Below, piece by piece: positions 28,101-37,100 of a stretch of DNA of 64,000 nucleotides (position 1 is its first letter; each line of letters opens with the position of its first letter). The stretch spans positions 8,345,692 through 8,409,691 of the forward strand of contig NC_049980.1 in assembly GCF_000003815.2 (NCBI RefSeq). Reading direction: 5' to 3'. A model generated the notes under the pieces. That model searched no databases. It saw only the letters and a program-made list of their open reading frames with translations, and was not told where the DNA came from. Made by a program: the position numbers and the translations under genes. Source of the DNA: Branchiostoma floridae. Its lineage: Eukaryota > Chordata > Leptocardii > Amphioxiformes > Branchiostomatidae.

Positions 28101-31100
28101 GTCATACTGTGTTTGTAACATGAAAATCTGTGCAATGCTTATGCCTAACTTGAACTGAAGAGCAGTGCTAGGGCCACACCAATTTAATTTGTTGGTTCAC
28201 AGATTTAAAAAAGTAGAAATATAGCAAGTGAACATCATAAAACCTAGAGGAAACTTGAATATGGCTGTATTCACTCCATAAAACTGAGTGCACTAAGGCA
28301 TAAACCTGGTCCTCAGGCTTTGTTTTCATTATGTTTTTCCAGTGAAGCAAGTTTAAAAAAAATTTTTTTCTAAATCTGTGAACCCAAAAAATAAATTGTT
28401 TTGGCCTTAAGGAACATTCAGTTCTCACACTTGCATGGCATTGATAATGTCTCCTGACATACACTAATTTCATCACATTTCAATTACTGACCACCAGAGG
28501 GGAAGTAAGGTAGAGCAGAATAGAGGGCTGGAACCTACATATAACTAGATACTAGATACCTAATCACATGGGATGTATTGCAGCTGCTCTATAATGACTG
28601 TGCCAAGAGGGTATTCTCATTTTTTGTTGTAAGGATTTGTTGCAGTTTTGATAATTATAACTGTTATGATATTCAAAGGAGGATTATAAAATTAAACACA
28701 TTGTTTTAACCATCAACTTGAGAAAAATTTGAAGAAAAGAACTCTGTTTGCATGGAGTGCGTTCTATTCAATCGGTAGAAACCTTTTTGATACAACTAAG
28801 AAGCCTGTGTGAAAATAATCACCCAGTCTGTAGCACTCGTATCGAACGTTATCACGGCCCAGGTATGACAAAATTAATGCCTGATACGTCCTGTATGTAC
28901 CACACTTGTACTCAACCACTTTTCTCTGTATCTCTGCAGCCTGAGAATCTCCTGTACAGTGTTGAGGCAGACGATGCTCTGCTTAAGTTAGGTAAGTAAT
29001 CAGACTCGTTTGACATCATTTGTTGGTACACATCAACATTTTCTCTTTGTACTTACTGCATCTACTCAACTTGGTTGCCATGCTGCAAATCTTTTCAAGT
29101 TAGGCCATGTTGAACTAATATATGGATGACATCCTCTTGCAAACTGATGAGAGTGTGCAAGTAAAAAGAAAGTTTGACAAAAAAGTTGCCTTAATTATGA
29201 AATCTAAGTGGTCAGAAAGGTTGAACATTAATACAAAACATAGTGTAACAAACAATAAATTCTTCATTTTGTTCTTTCACATCTGATCTTGAAATATTCT
29301 ACGGCTCTTTTTTTTAATCCACGGCATATAGTTCTTATTTGTAGCTAAGGAAACAGCTAATATCACCCAAGCCATGCATCTAACTTACCAGGAGAGCAAA
29401 GCATCAATATTGTTACTGAAAAGAGTGTTAGCTTTTGCCAGAACTGTTCTATATCACATACTGCGGTTCCCAGAGAGGTGAATAGTTATGTTGTAGACCT
29501 TTCTGAAGCTATAAAAATTATTAGTCAACCCCATGGCAGCTATAGACAGCAATGGTCACAAGAAGTTGCTGATTGATGATGTTGCAGAAGAAAGGCCAGC
29601 AACCCCTGCCTGTGTTGTATCATACATATTACCACATCCAAGTCTAAGCTTGGGTGGAAAGTGTGACTAAATACATTGACCCACACTTTATGACGCATGT
29701 ACTTCAGGAGAAATCTCTGAACTACTCACAAGCACCTTTTACCCATATAGCTTCAACTTGGCACACAGCCATGCAGTGGAAACAAAAATTGAGTTTCCCT
29801 ACATGAATCCATAAATCCACCTTTCATATGTATTCTCATCATGGTTGAGCTGTGTGTTTTTAGTGAGCTGTGAAGATTCCATAAAACTATTAAAGGATTT
29901 CAGCAAGGATTTGAAATGGGCATGCTAGCAATGCAACCATGCAAGTCTCAGGCATATGATATTGCATTATTTACTTTTGTATGTTTTTTAGTCACTAACA
30001 AAGTTGGGAGTTAAGAATGCCTACTTGCAAGAAAGAAAAACAAATGGAACATTCAAGAAAACAAAGTCAACATTGTGTGATGATTCAGAATTGCTATGGA
30101 GAAGATTAACAAGGTATTGTGGATGTAAGCCTGTCGAATTATCTCCATGGAAGGGAATCATAATACATTTGTGCCTAATCCAGATAAAAATCCAGATCTT
30201 CTTCAACCTCGTATTAGGGATGACAGTGCAAAGGACCTGGCAGATCAGGTTCAATAGTGTTAGGTAACATCTTGTATAATCGCAAAAGTTATATAAACAG
30301 AAAGTTATTTTTGAATTCTGTAGGATTACTGAAATCCATTAGGCCAGGCTGATCGATTTCCTTGCTTAAAAATAGAACTGTAGCAAGCAGATATCATATA
30401 AGCATAGGATCAGGTAGGTAAAACTTGCATATGACCGTATTTATTCTGTTAAACTGAGTGCACCTAAGCATAACCCTTCTTTGTTTTCAAATTGCTGTTT
30501 TTATGAATTAAACATATTCTGTTTTTTAAAATCTGTGAACCAACCAACCAACCAACAAATTAATCTAATGTGACCTTAATGTCCATTAAAAGCATGATCC
30601 TTGGCTCTACAGTAACCTTTTGTTTGACATATGGTTTTCTAACTGCTATTCCGGCTTACAAGAAAAGACAATTAGGAAATTAATGAGGATGGCTATTCCT
30701 GGACATATAGCATTTCCATCTATTCATTAGTCCTAACTTCCATAGTTGGTCAGACATACATGTAGGGGCAGTATGGCTCTCGAGAAACAGTTCCCTTCCC
30801 TCTGCTTTTGAAAAATTATTCATTTTACATTTTTGTGTATATTCACAAGGATATACTGCATGATAATCTGTTGCTTAATTCTATGTACATATCATCACAC
30901 TAACATTCACTGATAGTTATGTCTTTAAACTAAATGTTAGCGTTAACCGTACATACAGTTTATAGTCCGATGCAATTTGGGGCTTCATAGATCATTCATG
31001 CCACACTGTCTATTAGTTTCAAATACAATGTATAACAGATACCCTTGGTGCATCCTGATATGAAATAAATACATATTGCCAATATGGAATTGTGCATCTG

Positions 31101-34100
31101 TGATTTCCACAACAGTTCCTGTTCAATTTGTACAGTACATGTGATGTAAAACTGGATATTTCAGTCCAGGTCCTCCATGTGTGATGGAGGTGAGGTAACC
31201 AAATTGATTCCAACTGACTGACAGGCCTGGGAACAGGTCTATGGGGAAATTTGCCTGGGTTTATATTGAATTCACAGTCTACTGTGCTGGAATTGTGGGC
31301 CAGGTTATTGGATTTACAGCTGAATGTGTCAGTGCTTCATGTGTGCAGACAGGTATAACATTTTCTGAGCAGGATAATAACATTTTTCCTGCAAGTACAG
31401 CCTCTCCCCTTTATATCAACTTCTGAGGTTTTATACTACATGTATATTTGTTCATAATAAGACATGCGAGACCATTCGCCTTGCAGCACATCGGTCTAGT
31501 ACTCCATCTAAACTCCAAAAGCAAAAAGAGCAAGGATCCTGTAGTGTTAAACCCAGAACTATCATTTATGCATGGACACATTAACTTAATAATATGTACA
31601 TATAGATGGATCCTTTTCTTTACATGGCTGGCCACATAAATGATATGCTGAAGAAAAAGAACTGATAAACCTTACACTCTAGTTTCCATGGCCAGACTTG
31701 TCAGTCTTGCTATGAAGACTCATTCAGTACACTTTCTACCACAATTGCTGTTTGGTTTTCTACATTGCAACATTATATTTCATTTCAATTGAAAGAATCC
31801 ATGGAAGAACACTAAAAAAATGCATTTCTGTCAAGATGTGAACATCTTGATAGAAATGCATTAATATGCAGTAACTTGAAGGAGTATCTAATTTGCCCAC
31901 AGTTGCTCAAACTTGAAAGTAATAAATGGAGAAAAATACAGTCTGACAGAAAGTTGAAACTTTGTTTTGCAGCTGACTTTGGCCTGTCTAAGATCATCAG
32001 CAATGAGGTGACGATGCAGACAGTGTGTGGAACACCTGGATACTGTGGTGAGTTTATCAAAACTTATCCAGGCACAATTCTAAGGTTCATAAGCTGAGTG
32101 TCCAATACTTGACGTTGTTATACATAGATTTTGCTCTCATAAATGTGTTGCAGTCCTTCTGCGTATAGTTGCTTTGGAGTTTAAGATGTATTTTGCCATG
32201 TGCCCTACAAGACTTAAAAATTTCATGTCATCAAGACCTTCAAAAAATGTCTTGGACATCTTCAGTTGATGTTAGTGTGCATCTTTTGAGGATTCCTGAT
32301 ACTGCATTACTATTAGGTCTTTTTTAATGCATCAGTCAATGCATCAGTCTTCGGGTACCCAGCAGACTTATGAGAGTTGATGTTAGTCATTGAAACCCTG
32401 ATAGCAGAACAGTCTTTATTACCTCATGGGGGGTTAGGGGGTGGAGATGTTTTATGGACTCACTTTTCTGTTCCATTTGCACAGCCCCAGAGGTGCTGAG
32501 AGGCCAGCCATATGGACCAATGGTGGACATGTGGAGCATAGGAGTCGTCACGTACATCCTGTAGGTCACTTACTGTAGCATGCTATTAGCTGCTATCTCA
32601 GTTCATCATGTGGTCAGTATGTAGCAAACATGTACTTCAGGTTGAATCCAAGGATACAAGACTGTGCTTATACATGTACCTTTAAAATGCCAATTTATAT
32701 ACATTTTTTTTTACATTCTACACACATGGTACTATTGGTAGTAAACAGTATCTATTTAAGTTTGCCCGCCGTTTCATCATTAGTGTAGTAAGCTTTTGCT
32801 CTTAAGTAAGAAGCAAGCTTTCTTACTAATATTACAGGTAGACTAAATGAAAATCAAAACAGTCAACCTCATGTTGAGATGTGGAACTTTAGAATAAGTA
32901 TTTTGAAGGTAATATTGTAGAGAGCTTCTGTGATGTACATTGTACGAAACATTTTTATAGTTACAATAATATTGTCTCACAGATTTTCCAATTAAGTTAC
33001 AAAACACAATGCCAGACACTCTGGCGTACCGATCATGAACAACATTGTTTGGTTGAAAGAAATTAAACAACATGACTTGGTTTCTGTTCCAGGTTGGTTG
33101 GGTTTGAGCCCTTCTACGATGAGCGTGGTGACCAGTACATGTTCAGGAAGATCCTGAAGGCTGACTATGAGTTCATGGCACCCTGGTGGGATGACGTCTC
33201 TCTCAACGCTAAGGACCTGGTAGGTCAACTGTAGCATCAACGTCTGCCATTTGTAATGAGATACTGAAAATTGGCTACCAGCAAACATCCAGCTCTGCAT
33301 AGTCTGTGTATCTCAATACCTTTTTTGACTCAGAATTAGGATATATTTCCAAAGCTCAGTTCTATAAATTTAACCCAAAGCAGCCTCTTTGGAAGTATCT
33401 TTTCAAATTTTTCAGAGATTTTTGCAATAGGATTACTCTAATTGAAATTGATTCAAGAATCAATTCAAGAATGTATACTGGAAGTCAATAAGTCACCTTT
33501 TCCCTCTCTTTTTCAAGCTAATAGTATGCTTCTCACACCTGGGAGTACATGCGAAATATGAGATTGTGAGATCGTGTGGCGAAATTGGCAGTTCTTTAGG
33601 CTCAGGTCCAAAGTTCAAAACCTGCCATGCCATCGATCTTGTGCCCTTGGGAAAGGCACGTTATGCGATTTTCCTCACTTCACTCAGGTTAAAATGAGTA
33701 CTAGTACTTAGCTTCTGCTAGGGCTGTCCTTTGGATGGGACATTTAATGGAGGTCCGGGTTGACATCTTGCAAAAGTGATAGTCACCTGTTATGTCAATA
33801 CTTCCACAAATGTGGTAAAACTGAATAGGATATGAAATGAAATAAATAAGTATACCACTCCTTTCACTTTTCTCCCCAGGTTCAGAGGTTGCTGGTCATT
33901 GACCCCAAGAAGCGGCTTTCTGCTGCACAAGTCCTGAATCACCCGTGGGTCAAGGGCAAGGCCAAGTCTGACCACCTGCAGGACACGGTCACCAAGATCA
34001 AGGAGTTCAATGCCAAGCGGAAGCTCAAGGTGACCACAGTTGTTTTTTTTTTAATGTAGAATTAAAGATTTATAATTATAAGTCCCCATCTTGGATCCTG

Positions 34101-37100
34101 CTTTATTAGCTCCCATAGAATTGGAAAATATTCCAAAATGCATATGATTAGAGCAAATATAATGTTTAAAAAATGTACCTCTGAATGAATTTCAGCATAT
34201 TCTTATTTTCATATGATTTCAATCCATAAAATGCAGTGTCAGTGAAAGAAACATAGAAGAATTGTCTGAGGGTATTCACCCAGGTTACCATCTGCGACAT
34301 TTAGTCATTTAGCTGAAAACTAATTAGAAGGATAGGATCCAAAGCAGATGCTGAGCCAAAGAGCAGAAAATTAGGCAGAGCAGTCCATATGTGCAGTTAG
34401 GATATAATGGAGACAGAGAACACAAATTACACAAGTGTACAGCAGTTCCTTCTGGCAGTCTAATGGCATGATGCTGTCTACTGCACAGTGCTGATGAAGT
34501 TGAAACTTAGATGTTTGTTTTTGTACATTGTATTTATCAGAAATGAAACAAGTCATTACGTTAGGAGAGTCAAGACAAGTCTCACTGGTAACGCTAGTTT
34601 GTCCCTCTATAACCTAGGGTAACCTGTGGTCAGGCCTCTCAGAAACGGTATATTAGGGATATGAAGTCGACAGGTGGTGGTTTCAAACTGCAATATTTTC
34701 AAAATAACCCATGGACTAGCATTAATGCCTGACCCAAAGAAATACATTCAATAACTTATAAACTAAATACAAAAACTGATAATAGATGGAATAGAATACA
34801 TTAGATGACAATACATAAAATACAGCATGAAAAGAAGCAAAGTATCCACACTGACAATCATTGGATCATCCTCATTAGTGATGGGGGCAGTGCCGAAGTC
34901 GCGCGGTGGAAGCCGAGTCCCAGCAATGGCTATAAGGGCGGGTGGGTGGGGAAAGAAAAGCGCTTCCCCTCCTCACAACGCTCTATCCACTTTTCCCACT
35001 CGCTACAGGTCGGCCCCACTTTGCTCTTCGGCACTAGTATTATGGATTTATCCAGATGAAAGCCAGTATGGATTATACACCCGTCTTACATAGTGTTATT
35101 CATCCGCTCTTTCTTTCATTGTCACCTGTCCATGTGCCAGGTCTGCCCCACCTTGCACTTCTGAGCTGCGGATGTCTCCGGGAGAATGGCAGAAGGGATT
35201 ATGCACGCCACCTTATATGGTATTATTTGATCACATGATTTCGGCTGACCAATGATCGTGCAGTGTGAATAGCAAAGTATCCACACTGACAATCATTGGA
35301 TCATCCTCATTAGTGATGGGGGCAGTGCCTCCGTCGCGCTGGCTCCTCCCAATGTCCTGCAATAGGCATAATCACTGCTTTCCCATACTTTCACATGAAA
35401 GTATCTCTCCCCATCCTCATTATCCCCTTCCTTATTATCCCCATTCTTATCCCCTTACTCAATCGACCATCATGCACCGCCACCACCGCGCACCCGTGCT
35501 TTGCGAACCCATGTAGACAGGATTGGCTGCACTGTTCCTCGGCCAACTTCCTAGTTTGAGATGTATTGTTGCCATCTCAGTCTCAAAATGCTGAATGGCA
35601 AATAACCCCTCTGGTCTGCAGTGTCAAAGTATTTCTCTTATCTTTCTGTAATTGTTTGCCAAGTTTCTGCACTATACAATACCGTAGAAAGCACACACGC
35701 ATTGCACCTATGCATTCTACTTCCCAGCTTAGTGTGTCTGGCTTTCCATACCCTCTTACGTTTTATACAGGTAGCAGCTCCAAGCCTCATTCTGTTCCTA
35801 ATTTAAATGCTTCTACCCTTTCTTTTGTTGGCTGTGATGCCTAGGAGAACCTCTTGCAGATTTCCCTACCTAATTTCAGTATCGCTGCTCCATCTTGGTC
35901 AATTCAAGTATCATTACTTCTATTTTCTTCTTACTTATACTTAGCCCAACTGAATTCCCATTTACTGAAAAGTCTTCACTGAGGAGAACCAGGTCATCTG
36001 CCAAGTCTGCGTGTTACCATACTTGTGCCCTTGGGAAAGGCACTTTATACGGCTTTCTCAGGTGAAAATGAGTACTTAGCTTTGGCTAGGGCCGTCACTC
36101 AGATAGGACGTTAATGGAGGTCCCCTGTCTGGGGACAGCCATATCCCGGGCACGTCAAAGAACCCACCACACGTGCGCTGTGAGTGGTTCAAAACCTACA
36201 GTTGCCACACCTGGGGCAATTACTGTCGTATTGAGGTCACTTGAGTGGCGCCAAATGACAGCTCGCTCCAGACCCTTGCGATTGAGGCCGGCCTATTGTA
36301 AGCTTCTCGCACATCAATCCCTGGCTGCCAAGAGAGAGTAGTCGGCCTACCCATTTAAATGACAAGATAACAGTAACCATAACAGGTCCAAATCCTCGAA
36401 CTGCCCACGTCTGAACCATGGTATTCTCTAATCTCATAACCCCGTCTATTACATGTCCACCGAGGAGTAGTGACAAGATACGTTCTTACCTAATACATGA
36501 CACGTTAAGACACTAAACCATTCTGAGAGTTCTCCAATATGTAGTCTTACACCACACTCCCTCCCATTGCGAATTCCTTTATCACACATGTTAGCTTCTC
36601 TGGAAAACCATAGTGTAAACTTGTACGGCGATCACAGTGTAGGCCTGTGGACTATCATTGGCCTTTCGAAGTCCCCTTATGCGGTGAATGGTGAGAGGTT
36701 TATTACGGGCAACCTAGTTTCCAACATTTGTCCCAAGACCCATATCTAATATACCTTGCTCACCATGCAATTATACATAGGCACATTCAACAATCCCAGA
36801 TCACTCTTCAATACGTGCACTCTGCAATGCAACCGATGAGGACTTTTTCCCTACGTTAAGTCCTCACAGAGCCGAGTGAACTTCTAGTCACGAGACACTG
36901 TGTCCCTTTTACGTGATCGTGCTTCCCAAGTCACGTGCACCTTGAGTGCTTAGTCATCAAATTTGAAGTTTGGTGGAGAGGCCGTATTGATGCTCATGAT
37001 CTCAAATTCCCTTGCATTGATTTTCAATCCGACTCTCCATGACTGACGTCTATTGTCTCGTTACTTGTTGTAGCTCCTCTTCACTATTCTCTATAAAGGC

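Larger units (their letters stand above)
28992..31972 (+). other. CAMK4 intron 7 (3.0 kb)
   Basis: Contains dispersed-repeat copy 2 (29098-29300), a degenerate family-B MITE (30341-30577) with a (CCAA)n run, and a near-perfect hairpin (31819-31862) shortly before the acceptor. No coding block recognised. Confidence 0.65.

Noticed and set aside
31819..31862. microRNA precursor
   Set aside because: Loop of only 2 bases and a 44-base total length are too small for Drosha/Dicer substrates.
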